42,358 bases of DNA from CAYSLU01 sp964431965 (GCA_964431965.1 CAYSLU010000041.1:1-42358), one strand, 5' to 3'; numbered from the stretch's first letter, positions 17,755 to 25,914 are shown. Notes: generated from the sequence alone by a model not told the origin. Made by a program: numbers and translations.

Positions 17755-19683
17755 GTGACAGTCGAGATTCATGGCTCGGTACCGGCGGCGGCGGCGCTGG
17801 CCGGACTCCTGATCGGCGGTCCGATCGTGGCCGGCGGGCTGCTGCTGGCGTGTCGGGGCTGGGGCTCCCGGGCGGCACTGACCATCCTGGCGGCCCTCGG
17901 CGTGATGGCGGGGGGCATCGGCCTTGCGCTTCAGGGGGCTGGCGAGGTGGCGATCCCGTCGGCGCTGGCGGCGGCGGCGCCGGCCGTCGAGGCGGCGATC
18001 GTGGCGGCGATCCTGTGGATCGGCTACCGGATCGGCAGCGGGATGATTGTCGCGATGTGCCTGGCCCAGCTGGGGCTCGTGGCGGCGGGCCTGAACGGCG
18101 ACGCCGGCGGGGGGGAGCACGGCAGCGTCCTGGTGCTGGATCGCCTGGCGCTGATCATGGTGCTGATCGTATCGGTCGTCGGCTCGCTGATCGCGCTCTA
18201 CGCGATCGGGTACATGCGCGCACACGCGCACCACACCCATGAGCGGCCGTTCGCGACCAGCCGGTTCTTCGCCGTTCTGGTCGCTTTCCTGGGCTTGATG
18301 AACGGGCTGGTGCTGACCGACAACCTCGTGTGGCTCGCCATCTTCTGGGAGGGGACGACCCTGTGCTCGTTCCTGCTGATCGGGCACGACGGGACGGACG
18401 AGGCGCGGGCCAACGCCCGCCGGGCCCTTCTGCTCAATACGTTCGGCGGGCTGGCGATGAGCGGGGCCGTGTACCTGGCCGCTCACGGCGGAGGATCCGA
18501 GAGCCTGGCGGGCCTCATCGGCCGGTCGGCGCTGCTGCCGGTGGCGCTGCTGGCCCTGGCGACGATGACCAAGTCGGCCCAGCTTCCCTTCCAGAGCTGG
18601 CTGCTGGGCGCGATGGTGGCGCCGACGCCCGTCAGCGCTCTGCTGCACTCCAGCACGATGGTCAAGGCCGGGTCCTACCTGATCCTGCGCCTGGCGCCTG
18701 CGATGGCGGACACTCCGGTCGGGATGATCGTGGCGATCGCCGGCGGGTTCACGTTCGTCGTCACCTCGGCGCTCGCGATCGGGCAGTCCAACGCGAAGAA
18801 GGTGCTCGCCTACTCGACGATCGCGAACCTGGGCCTCATCGCCGCGTGCGCGGGGATCGGCACGCCGCTGGCGATGGCCGCGGCCGTCATGCTGATGTGC
18901 TTCCATGCGGTGTCCAAGGCGCTGCTCTTCCTGTGCGTGGGCACGATCGAGCAGACGATCGGCAGCCGCCACATCGAGGACATGAGCGGCATCCTCTTCA
19001 AGATGCCCGTGACGACCACGATTGCCATCGTGGGCATGGTGTCGATGATGGCGCCCCCGTTCGGGATGCTGATGGGCAAGTGGCTGGCGATCGAGTCGGC
19101 CGTGCACATGCCCGCGGTGCTCCTGCTCTTCGTGCTGGGGAGCGCTCTGACGATCTTCTTCTGGGCCAAGTGGATCGGCCGGATTACCACCGCGTCCTAC
19201 CACCCCGAGTACCGGGTTGAGGAGGTCAGCCGGGGCATGATTGCGGTGCTGGTGACCCTGCTGCTGATGGCGATCGCGGGCGCGTTCCTCGCGATGCCGC
19301 TGTTCCGGAGCGTGCTCAAGCCGATGGGCCTGGCGGTGTTTGCGGCGGCGCCGCAGGAGGCCGCCGGGTCGGTCCTGGAGTCCGTTGAGGGGCTCATGCA
19401 GTGGCCGCTCTTCGCTATTCTGGGCATGGTGCTGCTGGCGGTGCTGCTGTCGCTGCGGGGGTTCCGGCGCAGCCACGTGCGCCTGCCGTTCCTGTGCGGC
19501 GAGAACCTGCCGGACGGCGAGACGACCTTCGAGTTCCGGAGCGTGGCCGGCGGCCGGGACACGGCGCTGGTGACGAGCTACTACCTCTCGTCGGTGTTCA
19601 ACGAGCCCGCGCTCACCGCCTGGTGCAACGCGGCGGCCGTGCTGATCCTGTTCACCCTGTTTGGAGTGATAGCCGCCCCATGA
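17755..19683 (+). CDS. echA: Ech-type hydrogenase, antiporter-like membrane subunit
   Basis: A 642-residue NuoL/MrpA-like membrane protein, the proposed ion-pumping arm of the energy-converting hydrogenase. GTG 17755 has GGAGG 9 bases upstream; a longer frame from 17536 has no family-like sequence and is rejected. It has many transmembrane helices. The proton-antiporter signature is clear: 'AQLPFQSWLLGAMVAPTPV' followed by 'SALLHSSTMVKAG', plus the lysine/histidine region 'CFHAVSKALLFLCVGTIEQ'. 'WEGTTLCSFLLIG' matches the NuoL/HyfB/EchA group. It is the first gene of echABCDEF; its TGA overlaps the echB ATG (ATGA). Confidence 0.9.
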   Translation: MTVEIHGSVPAAAALAGLLIGGPIVAGGLLLACRGWGSRAALTILAALGVMAGGIGLALQGAGEVAIPSALAAAAPAVEAAIVAAILWIGYRIGSGMIVAMCLAQLGLVAAGLNGDAGGGEHGSVLVLDRLALIMVLIVSVVGSLIALYAIGYMRAHAHHTHERPFATSRFFAVLVAFLGLMNGLVLTDNLVWLAIFWEGTTLCSFLLIGHDGTDEARANARRALLLNTFGGLAMSGAVYLAAHGGGSESLAGLIGRSALLPVALLALATMTKSAQLPFQSWLLGAMVAPTPVSALLHSSTMVKAGSYLILRLAPAMADTPVGMIVAIAGGFTFVVTSALAIGQSNAKKVLAYSTIANLGLIAACAGIGTPLAMAAAVMLMCFHAVSKALLFLCVGTIEQTIGSRHIEDMSGILFKMPVTTTIAIVGMVSMMAPPFGMLMGKWLAIESAVHMPAVLLLFVLGSALTIFFWAKWIGRITTASYHPEYRVEEVSRGMIAVLVTLLLMAIAGAFLAMPLFRSVLKPMGLAVFAAAPQEAAGSVLESVEGLMQWPLFAILGMVLLAVLLSLRGFRRSHVRLPFLCGENLPDGETTFEFRSVAGGRDTALVTSYYLSSVFNEPALTAWCNAAAVLILFTLFGVIAAP

Positions 19684-20534
19684 TCACGATGTATCCGCTG
19701 GCAACAATCGTGGCCGCCCTCGCGCTGGCCCCCCTCCTCGGGGCGGTGATCATGGGCGTGGACCGCAAGCTCACCGCCCGCATCCAGGGCCGGCAGGGGC
19801 CGCCGGTGCTTCAGCCGTTTTTCGACATCGCCAAGCTGCTGCGAAAGGATCCGATCGTGGTGAACCGGATCCAGATCGTCTACGCCTACCTGCACCTGGC
19901 GTTCATGATCCTGTCGCTGCTGCTGGTGATCCTGGGGCAGGATGCGCTGATGACGCTCTTCACGCTGGCGTTTTCCACGCTGGCCTTGGTGCTGGGGGGA
20001 ATGAGCGTGCGCTCGCCCTACAGCCGGATCGGCAGCCAGAGGGAGATCCTGCTCATGGTCTCCTACGAGCCCATCCTCGTGCTGTGGGTGATCGGCCTCT
20101 ACATGGCCAACGGCAGCTTCCGCTTCGAGTCCGTGCTCGGCGCGGGGCGTCCGATGCTGGCGGTGCTGCCGCTGCTCTTCGTGGCCTTTCTCGTGGTGCT
20201 GGCGATCAAGCTGCAGAAGTCGCCGTTCGACCTGGCGACGTCGCACCACGCCCACCAGGAGATCGTGAAGGGCGTGACGATCGAGTACTCGGGGCCGTAC
20301 CTGGCGATTTTGGAGATCGCGCACTGCTACGAGGTGGCGCTGCTCTTCGCGTTCGTCGTGCTCTTCTGGGCGACGAACCTGTGGGTGGGGGTGGCGCTGG
20401 CGGCGGCGAGCTTCCTGGCGATGGTGGTCGTGGACAACGCGTTCGCACGGCTGACGAACATCTGGACCTTCCGCTTCATGTGGACGGCGGCCCTCGGGCT
20501 GGCCGTGACGAACGTCGTGTGGCTGTATCTGTGA
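19680..20534 (+). CDS. echB: Ech-type hydrogenase, NuoH-like membrane subunit
   Basis: A 284-residue, roughly eight-helix membrane protein of the NuoH/HycD/EchB family. It anchors the peripheral hydrogenase arm and links it to the ion channel. Hallmarks: 'DRKLTARIQGRQGPPVLQP' (first cytoplasmic loop), 'FDIAKLLRKD', 'SQREILLMVSYEPIL' and 'KLQKSPFDLATSHHAHQEI', where conserved acidic residues line the quinone-like cavity of complex I. ATG 19680 overlaps the echA stop. The end (TGA 20532-20534) overlaps a possible GTG start of echC, but the internal ATG of echC is preferred. Confidence 0.92.
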   Translation: MITMYPLATIVAALALAPLLGAVIMGVDRKLTARIQGRQGPPVLQPFFDIAKLLRKDPIVVNRIQIVYAYLHLAFMILSLLLVILGQDALMTLFTLAFSTLALVLGGMSVRSPYSRIGSQREILLMVSYEPILVLWVIGLYMANGSFRFESVLGAGRPMLAVLPLLFVAFLVVLAIKLQKSPFDLATSHHAHQEIVKGVTIEYSGPYLAILEIAHCYEVALLFAFVVLFWATNLWVGVALAAASFLAMVVVDNAFARLTNIWTFRFMWTAALGLAVTNVVWLYL

Positions 20535-20554
20535 TCGAGCGGGCGCGAGGTGTT

Positions 20555-21100
20555 ATGGCTCCAGCACGAAAAGTGAGCAGGTCCCCGTGGGTGGTGCACT
20601 ACAACTGCAACAGCTGCAACGGGTGCGACATCGAGTTCCTGGCCTGCCTGACGCCGCTGTATGACCTCGAGCGGTTCGGCATCCTGCATGCGGGGAACCC
20701 GAAGCACGCGGACGTGCTGGTGGTCACCGGATCGCTCAACTACCGGAATGCCCCGGTGCTGAAGAACGTGTATGACCAGATCCCGGACCCGAAGGTGGTC
20801 GTGGCCCTCGGCGTGTGCACGTCCACCGGCGGCGTGTTCGCGGGCGGGTACAACATCCTCGGCGGCATCGAGAAGGTGATCCCGGTGGACGTGTTCGTCC
20901 CCGGCTGCCCGCCTCGTCCGGAAGCCATGATCGACGGCATTCTCCAGGCGGCCGCGATTCTCGAGGAGCGGCGCTCCACGCCCGGCGTGGGGACGGCCGC
21001 GAAGCCCAAGATTGTCTGCATTCCGGCTGCGTCGGCGCCGGCCCCGGACGCGGCTCCGGCCGTGGCGATGGCGGCCCCGGCCGCAGGAGGTGTCGCATGA
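20555..21100 (+). CDS. echC: Ech-type hydrogenase small subunit (NuoB-like)
   Basis: A 181-residue [4Fe-4S] subunit carrying the cluster nearest the NiFe site. Cysteines for the cluster: Cys21 and Cys24 ('NSCNGCDIE'), Cys88 ('ALGVCTSTGG') and Cys118 ('VPGCPPRPE'). This is the short NuoB/EchC form without the extra clusters of standard hydrogenase small subunits. The C-terminal 40 residues are alanine/proline-rich and probably disordered. The start is ATG 20555 after GAGG; an in-frame GTG at 20531 that overlaps the echB stop would add 8 residues and cannot be excluded. The TGA overlaps the echD ATG. Confidence 0.92.
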   Translation: MAPARKVSRSPWVVHYNCNSCNGCDIEFLACLTPLYDLERFGILHAGNPKHADVLVVTGSLNYRNAPVLKNVYDQIPDPKVVVALGVCTSTGGVFAGGYNILGGIEKVIPVDVFVPGCPPRPEAMIDGILQAAAILEERRSTPGVGTAAKPKIVCIPAASAPAPDAAPAVAMAAPAAGGVA

Positions 21101-21501
21101 CGAACACGACCGACGTCACTCTGGACCAGCTCCACGGCGAGGTGTCGGCGCTCCAGCGCCACGGGTATCGGCTGGTGACGATGACCTGCATCGACGTGGG
21201 CGAGGGCCACGAGGTCCTGTACCACTTTGACAAGCAGTACGAGTTGCGGAACCTCCGGCTGAAGCTGGGCCCCGGCGTTGTTCTGCCGAGCATCTCGAAC
21301 ATCTTCTTCTCCGCCACGCTCGTAGAGAACGAGATGAAGGACCTGTTCGGCCTGGAGATCGACGGGCTGGCCATCGACTACAAGGGGCGGTTCATCCTGT
21401 CGGACGGCGCGCCGAGCGCGCCGCTGTCCAAGAAGTGCGGCATGGCGGTTGACGTCCGGGTGAAGGGCGCGGCGGCTGCCGAGGGGGGGGCTGCATCATG
21501 A
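21097..21501 (+). CDS. echD: Ech-type hydrogenase, NuoC-like subunit
   Basis: A 134-residue protein of the NuoC/30-kDa family (EchD). Landmarks: 'GYRLVTMTCIDVGEGHEVLYHFD', and 'SISNIFFSATLVENEMKDLFGLEI', which matches the 'A...EREvyDlFGi' signature of the family. It packs against the large subunit at the ion-translocating module. A strong AGGAGG site lies 6 bases before ATG 21097, inside the end of echC, and the two genes overlap by ATGA. A G8 run (21483-21490) near its end doubles as the ribosome site region for echE. Confidence 0.88.
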   Translation: MTNTTDVTLDQLHGEVSALQRHGYRLVTMTCIDVGEGHEVLYHFDKQYELRNLRLKLGPGVVLPSISNIFFSATLVENEMKDLFGLEIDGLAIDYKGRFILSDGAPSAPLSKKCGMAVDVRVKGAAAAEGGAAS

Positions 21502-22577
21502 TTCGCCGGAACGTAATCCCGTTCGGCCCGCAGCATCCGGTGCTGCCCGAGCCGCTGCAGCTGCGCCTCGTGATGGAGGACGAGAAGGTCGTTGAGGCCC
21601 TGCCGGCCATCGGATACTGCCACCGGGGCATCGAGAAGCTGGCCGAGCAGAAGGACTTCATCCAGGACGTGTACCTGATCGAGCGGATCTGCGGAATCTG
21701 CAGCTTCCAGCACGCGATGAACTACTGCCAGGGCATCGAGTCGCTCATGGGCATCGCCGTGCCCGACCGGGCCCGGTTCCTGCGCGTGGCGTGGGCCGAG
21801 ATACACCGGGCGCACAGCCACCTGCTCATTCTTGGCCTGCTGGCGGACGCCTTCGGCTTCGAGAACCTGTTCATGCAGATCTGGCGCATCCGCGAGATCA
21901 TCCTGGACATGATGGAGCTCACGGCGGGCAGCCGGGTGATGCTCTCGGCGTGCTGCATCGGCGGCGTGCGCCGCGATATCCCGCCGGCCATGGCCGACGA
22001 GCTGCGCCGGTCCCTCGACCGCGTGGAGCGCGAGATGGCCGAGGTGATGCCGGCGCTGCTCAACGACTACAGCGTCAAGCAGCGGCTCGTCGGGGTGGGG
22101 CGCCTGCCGAAGGACAAGGCGTACGAGCTCGGCGCCGTGGGGCCGGTCCTGCGGGCCAGCGGCGTGGCGTGGGACTTGCGCGAGACCGGCTATGCGGCGT
22201 ACGGGGAGGTGGGGTTCCGTCCGATCGTGGAGAGCGAGGGGGATTGCTATGCCCGGACCCGGGTGCGGGTGCGCGAGCTGGACGAGTCGATCCGCATGGT
22301 CCGCGAAGCGCTCGACAAGGCCCCGGCCGGCCCGATCGCGACGCCCGTGAAGGGCAGCCCGTCCGGCGAAGTGGCGGCGCGCATCGAGCAGCCCCGGGGC
22401 GAGCTGCTCTTCTACATTCGAGGCAACGGCACGAAGAACCTGGAGCGGTTCCGCGCCCGGACGCCGACGTTCGCGAACCTGGCCCCGCTGCTGCACATGC
22501 TGAACGGGTGTCAGCTGGCGGACGTGCCCGTCATCGTGTTGTCCCTGGACCCCTGCATCAGCTGCACGGAGCGCTAA
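21498..22577 (+). CDS. echE: Ech-type [NiFe] hydrogenase large subunit
   Basis: The 359-residue catalytic subunit. Both nickel-binding cysteine pairs are present: Cys65 and Cys68 in 'ERICGICSFQH', and Cys353 and Cys356 in 'DPCISCTER' at the very end. These separate a true hydrogenase from the NuoD homologue of complex I, which lacks them. The protein stops right at the arginine of the last motif, so there is no C-terminal extension for a maturation protease to remove, as reported for some Ech/CooH-type enzymes. The role is H2 evolution from reduced ferredoxin (or the reverse) coupled to ion transport. ATG 21498 overlaps the echD stop; echF starts 4 bases after its TAA. Confidence 0.95.
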   Translation: MIRRNVIPFGPQHPVLPEPLQLRLVMEDEKVVEALPAIGYCHRGIEKLAEQKDFIQDVYLIERICGICSFQHAMNYCQGIESLMGIAVPDRARFLRVAWAEIHRAHSHLLILGLLADAFGFENLFMQIWRIREIILDMMELTAGSRVMLSACCIGGVRRDIPPAMADELRRSLDRVEREMAEVMPALLNDYSVKQRLVGVGRLPKDKAYELGAVGPVLRASGVAWDLRETGYAAYGEVGFRPIVESEGDCYARTRVRVRELDESIRMVREALDKAPAGPIATPVKGSPSGEVAARIEQPRGELLFYIRGNGTKNLERFRARTPTFANLAPLLHMLNGCQLADVPVIVLSLDPCISCTER

Positions 22578-22581
22578 CCCC

Positions 22582-22884
22582 ATGATCAGCCTGCTGTCCC
22601 ATATCGTGCACAGCCTCTTCCGAAGACCCGTCACGCGCGCCTACCCGTTCGTGCGGCGCGAGCCGTGCGCCGGAAGCCGGGGGCATCTGGAGATCGAGAT
22701 CGAGAAGTGCAGCTTCTGCGGCATGTGCCAGAAGCGGTGCCCGTCCGGCGCCCTGGCCGTCTCGCGAGCTCCCAAGTCGTGGACCCTGGACCCGTACGCC
22801 TGCATCGTCTGCAACTACTGTGTCGAGGTTTGTCCCAGGAAGTGCCTGGCAATGAGCCCGGTACACCGGCCTCCATCGGCGTGA
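22582..22884 (+). CDS. echF: Ech-type hydrogenase ferredoxin subunit, 2x[4Fe-4S]
   Basis: A 100-residue polyferredoxin related to NuoI. Two CxxCxxCxxxC motifs: Cys43/46/49/53 ('CSFCGMCQKRCP') and Cys74/77/80/84 ('CIVCNYCVEVCP'). It passes electrons from soluble ferredoxin to the EchC cluster. The N-terminal 'HIVHSLFRRPVTRAYPFV' is the typical membrane-facing helix of this subunit. It completes the canonical EchA-F set in canonical order. Confidence 0.93.
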   Translation: MISLLSHIVHSLFRRPVTRAYPFVRREPCAGSRGHLEIEIEKCSFCGMCQKRCPSGALAVSRAPKSWTLDPYACIVCNYCVEVCPRKCLAMSPVHRPPSA

Positions 22885-22921
22885 CAACGGGCGACTGTCC
22901 CCGTATGCTGTCAGCCGGTCC

Positions 22922-23314
22922 ATGCATGAGTTCTCCATCTGCCAGAGCCTCGTCCAGCTTGTCCTCGACGAGGTGACGCGGCGCCGCCTTCCGCCCGGGT
23001 CGCTCCTGTCGGTCCGGATGGCCGCGGGGCGGATGCACCAGATCGCCGGGGAATCGATGGCGTTCTACTACGCGGCCCTCACCGAGGACTCGCCCGCGAG
23101 GGGGTCGCGGCTCGATATCCGGTTCATCGACGTGCGCGCCCGCTGCACCACCTGCGGGTGGGAAGGCGCTTTGGAGGCGCCGCGTTTCCGGTGCCGCTCG
23201 TGCGGAGGCGGTGACGTGTCCGTCACCTCGGGGCGTGAGCTGCACCTCGAGGCCATGGAGGTGTCTTCGCCGGACACAGCCGGCCCCGAACCGGAGGCCG
23301 GGAAGTTGGCATGA
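22922..23314 (+). CDS. hypA: Hydrogenase nickel-insertion protein HypA
   Basis: A 130-residue nickel chaperone. It starts with Met-His-Glu (His2 is the nickel ligand in the family) and has the zinc-binding pairs Cys75/Cys78 ('CTTC') and Cys91/Cys94 ('CRSC'). It delivers nickel to the large subunit, normally with HypB. It lies 37 bases after echF in the same direction, so it is probably in the same transcript. The other maturation genes (hypBCDEF) are not in this window. The TGA (23312-23314) overlaps the ATG of the next gene. Confidence 0.93.
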   Translation: MHEFSICQSLVQLVLDEVTRRRLPPGSLLSVRMAAGRMHQIAGESMAFYYAALTEDSPARGSRLDIRFIDVRARCTTCGWEGALEAPRFRCRSCGGGDVSVTSGRELHLEAMEVSSPDTAGPEPEAGKLA

Positions 23315-23823
23315 AACCGGCTCTATCAGAGTCTCGCATGACCAACTCTGCAGACAGGGGGGGGGGGCGGAGCCAATCGGCATTTACGCTGGTCGAGATG
23401 ATGATTGTGGTCCTGATCATCGGCATCCTCCTGGCCATCAGCATCTACTCGTTCTCGATTGTTCGCCGAAGCGCTCAGGACATGCGCTTTATCAATGACT
23501 TGCGCGTTGCGGTGGCGGCCTTCGAGCTGTACAGCCTGGAGAATTCCGGGAAGTACCCGGCCGATCGCAGTCACGGGGTGATGCCTTCCGGCATGGTGGG
23601 TTACCTGTCGGGGATGAGATGGAGCAGTCCGACCTCGATGGGCGGACTGTGGGAGTGGGACAAGGATCAGTACGGGTTCACGGCCGGAGTATCCTTTTTC
23701 TCCGGGTCCGTAAACATGGATGCGCGCATGGCGGTGATCGATCGCCGCATCGACGACGGGGACTTGTTGGCCGGGAGGTTTCGCAAGCGGGACCGGGGCT
23801 ACATCTACGTCATCGAATTCTGA
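23311..23823 (+). CDS. Type IV pilin-like pseudopilin with an N-terminal G11 tract
   Basis: A 170-residue protein with a class III prepilin signal: residues 25-30 'FTLVEM' (Phe+1 and Glu+5 of the mature form) lead a hydrophobic helix 'MIVVLIIGILLAISIYSFSIV'. The residue before the cut is Ala rather than the usual Gly. The rest resembles the GspG/ComGC group ('INDLRVAVAAFELYSLENSGKYP', then a glycine/tryptophan-rich domain). ATG 23311 overlaps the hypA stop (ATGA); ATG 23338 is an alternative without a clear ribosome site. A run of 11 Gs (23357-23367) encodes 'RGGGR' just before the cleavage site, so slippage there would shift the frame. It ends convergently with the URO-D gene, 17 bases apart. 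Confidence 0.85.
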   Translation: MKPALSESRMTNSADRGGGRSQSAFTLVEMMIVVLIIGILLAISIYSFSIVRRSAQDMRFINDLRVAVAAFELYSLENSGKYPADRSHGVMPSGMVGYLSGMRWSSPTSMGGLWEWDKDQYGFTAGVSFFSGSVNMDARMAVIDRRIDDGDLLAGRFRKRDRGYIYVIEF

Positions 23824-23840
23824 GCCGTGCAGACGCGGAA

Positions 23841-24926
23841 TCAGAGCGCTCCGTTCCGATCCATCCAGTCGCGAACGGCGTGGAATCGGTCCAGCGGAAC
23901 GGGCAAGCCGTCCGCGCCGAGCGCCAGGATGAAATTCGCCCGGCGCAGCCGCGGCGTGTAGAGGCGGTCCAGCGCGGGTCCGATGCGATCGATCGGCTCC
24001 ACGAGGAACGTGCTGGCATCCATGATCCCGATGATGATCGTGTCCTCACCGAGCACGTCGAGCGCGTGTTCCCACGGGGTGTCGCCCGTGGGCGGCGGGG
24101 TCAGGAAGTGCGCGCCGTCGAGCCCGGTTCGGCGGATGTCGGGCAGGATGTTCCGCACGTGGCCGCACATGTGGACGATCGCGGGCTTGCCCCGATTCTT
24201 CACGACATCCACGAAGTCCTTCACGTGCGGCCCGTTGAAGCGGCGATAGATGTCCGGGCTGATGTAGTACGTGCTGGTGTTCTCGCAGAGGATGACGGGG
24301 TCGCAGGGGCCATCCGCCAGGCATCGGAATGCCTCCATCTCGCGCTCGTGCATCGTGTCGATCAGCGCGGACATGTCGCCGGGGTGATCCGCGAGGAGGT
24401 AGTAAAAGGCCTCCGTCCCCATGATCTCCTCGAGCAGCTTGGGGATGGTGGAGGGGCCCCAGAAGCGGGCCACCACGCCGGCGTCTCCGACGGCTGCGTC
24501 CACCCGGCGGAACGCATCGCGGTCGTCGGCCGCCTCGAACCGGGCCTCTTCCCACATCCGGGTATAGGCGCGGACATCCCCGAGGGTGCGGACCGGATAG
24601 CGCACGGGGTGCGCGCCGTCGTACTCGGCCCGCAGGTCCCCGCCGTGTCCGGCCAGCGTGTAGCCCCAGCGCGACCCGTCCCCGAACGGCTCGTGCCGGG
24701 TGCCGGGGCCCCAGATGAGGCGCGGCGAGCAGAAAGGGAAGGCGAGGCCCCAGCCGTTCAGCAGGAGCACGTCGCATCCGAGGTCTCGGTAGAAGTCCAG
24801 CCCGCCGTTGCCCCGGAGCCGCTCGGGGAAGTGGCGCAGCGACGTATCGTCCACCAAGGTGGTCCAGGACAGCCGGTCGACCGGCTGCCGGCGGAGGATG
24901 GCGCGGACTCGCTCTCGGCCATTCAT
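23841..24926 (-). CDS. URO-D/MtaA-superfamily protein (first copy)
   Basis: A 361-residue TIM-barrel protein of the uroporphyrinogen decarboxylase superfamily ('MNGRERVRAILRRQPVDRLSW' is the standard N-terminus). It is unlikely to be a true HemE: it lacks the HemE N-terminal 'PVWxMRQAGR' block. It has 'IVHMCGH' (His252, Cys254, His256), a His-x-Cys pair like the zinc site of corrinoid:CoM methyltransferases such as MtaA/MtbA. Methyl transfer or another decarboxylase-like reaction is therefore possible, but the substrate is unknown. It is the last gene of a minus-strand operon, 19 bases after folE. Confidence 0.8.
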   Translation of the reverse strand: MNGRERVRAILRRQPVDRLSWTTLVDDTSLRHFPERLRGNGGLDFYRDLGCDVLLLNGWGLAFPFCSPRLIWGPGTRHEPFGDGSRWGYTLAGHGGDLRAEYDGAHPVRYPVRTLGDVRAYTRMWEEARFEAADDRDAFRRVDAAVGDAGVVARFWGPSTIPKLLEEIMGTEAFYYLLADHPGDMSALIDTMHEREMEAFRCLADGPCDPVILCENTSTYYISPDIYRRFNGPHVKDFVDVVKNRGKPAIVHMCGHVRNILPDIRRTGLDGAHFLTPPPTGDTPWEHALDVLGEDTIIIGIMDASTFLVEPIDRIGPALDRLYTPRLRRANFILALGADGLPVPLDRFHAVRDWMDRNGAL

Positions 24927-24945
24927 GGTGCTGGTGCCTCGCCGC

Positions 24946-25512
24946 TCAGGCGATGTGGCTGCCGATGAGGCTCAGGAACTCCGTGCGGGTCTTCGGATCG
25001 CTGTGGAAGCTCCCCAGCACCGTGGACGTGGTCATGAGCGAGTTCTGCTTCTCAACCCCGCGCATCATCATGCACAGGTGCCGGCACTCCATGACGACGC
25101 CGACGCCCTCGGCGTCGACCGACTTCATCACCTCGCGCGCGATGCTGGCCGTGAGCCGCTCCTGGGTCTGCAGGCGGCGGCCGTGGTAGTCGGCGATGCG
25201 GGCTAGCTTGCTGACGCCGAGCACCTTGGACTGGGCGATATACCCGATGTGGCAGCGCCCGAAGAAGGGCAGCATGTGGTGCTCGCAGAGGCTGTAGACC
25301 TCGACGTTCTTGAGCACGATCATGTTGTTGGCCTCGGACTCGAAGACGGCGGCGTTGATCACCTCGGACGACTTCATGCGGTACCCGGACGTGAGGAACT
25401 GGTACGACTTGGCCACGCGCTCGGGCGTCCGGCGCAGGCCCTCGCGATCCGGGTCCTCGCCGATCTCCACCAGCAGTTCGCGGATGAGTTTCGCCACGCG
25501 GTCGACGTTCAT
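24946..25512 (-). CDS. folE: GTP cyclohydrolase I
   Basis: A 188-residue FolE type I enzyme, which opens GTP to dihydroneopterin triphosphate, the first step of folate and other pterins. Zinc ligands are visible: Cys76 and His79 in 'SLCEHHMLPF', and Cys147 in 'RHLCMMMRG'. 'GLRRTPERVAKSY' and 'GVSKLARIADYHGRRLQTQERLT' are family signatures. Length is normal. ATG 25512 overlaps the stop of folB by ATGA, so the two pterin enzymes are coupled. Confidence 0.96.
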   Translation of the reverse strand: MNVDRVAKLIRELLVEIGEDPDREGLRRTPERVAKSYQFLTSGYRMKSSEVINAAVFESEANNMIVLKNVEVYSLCEHHMLPFFGRCHIGYIAQSKVLGVSKLARIADYHGRRLQTQERLTASIAREVMKSVDAEGVGVVMECRHLCMMMRGVEKQNSLMTTSTVLGSFHSDPKTRTEFLSLIGSHIA

Positions 25513-25913
25513 GCGGGTCTCCTTGGCTTTCGGCGTACGGGCGCGGAACGGCTTCGCTCGATGCGCACGCCGCGTCCGCCGGCGGGCGTCATGCCCGGAT
25601 CCTGCTCCACCTGGACGAAGGCCTTTCCGATCCGGGGATCCGACAGGCAGATGTCCGCGATGCGCTGGGCGATGCGCTCGAGCGTGCGGAAGGACCGCCG
25701 CTCGACGGACGCGAGGATCTGCTTCTTGAGCCGGCTGTAGTCGATCGTATCCGCCAGGTCGTCCGTGGCGGCCGCGCGGCTCAGGTCGGCGTCGAGGGCG
25801 ATCGACACGGTCAGGTGCTGGGGTTCGCGCCGTTCCGGTGCGGTAGGCCCGACGGTCGCCCGGAGCAGCAGTTCGCGGATGAGAATGCGGTCGTTGCCGG
25901 CTTCCGTATGCAT
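25509..25913 (-). CDS. folB: Dihydroneopterin aldolase-family protein (FolB/FolX)
   Basis: A 134-residue T-fold protein of the FolB family. Conserved positions seen: Glu27 and 'PQ' in 'APERREPQHLTV', Tyr59 in 'DTIDYSRL', and Glu79 in 'RTLERIAQRIA', which binds the pterin. At the usual catalytic lysine ('V.V.KP') this protein has 'VQVEQDPG', so the lysine seems to be absent (Gln104/Asp105). It may be an epimerase-like or otherwise altered enzyme, or use another lysine. The tail after 'RIERSR' is basic. It lies 1 base after the UbiA-family gene and overlaps folE. Confidence 0.82.
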   Translation of the reverse strand: MHTEAGNDRILIRELLLRATVGPTAPERREPQHLTVSIALDADLSRAAATDDLADTIDYSRLKKQILASVERRSFRTLERIAQRIADICLSDPRIGKAFVQVEQDPGMTPAGGRGVRIERSRSAPVRRKPRRPA

Positions 25914-25914
25914 G

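Noticed and set aside
17593..19476. A 627-residue minus-strand open frame opposite echA
   Set aside because: It is His/Gln/Arg-rich, which is typical of the reverse strand of a GC-rich membrane protein gene.
21498..22577. NuoD of respiratory complex I
   Set aside because: Both nickel-binding cysteine pairs are present and the operon has the EchA-F composition plus hypA, so it is a hydrogenase.
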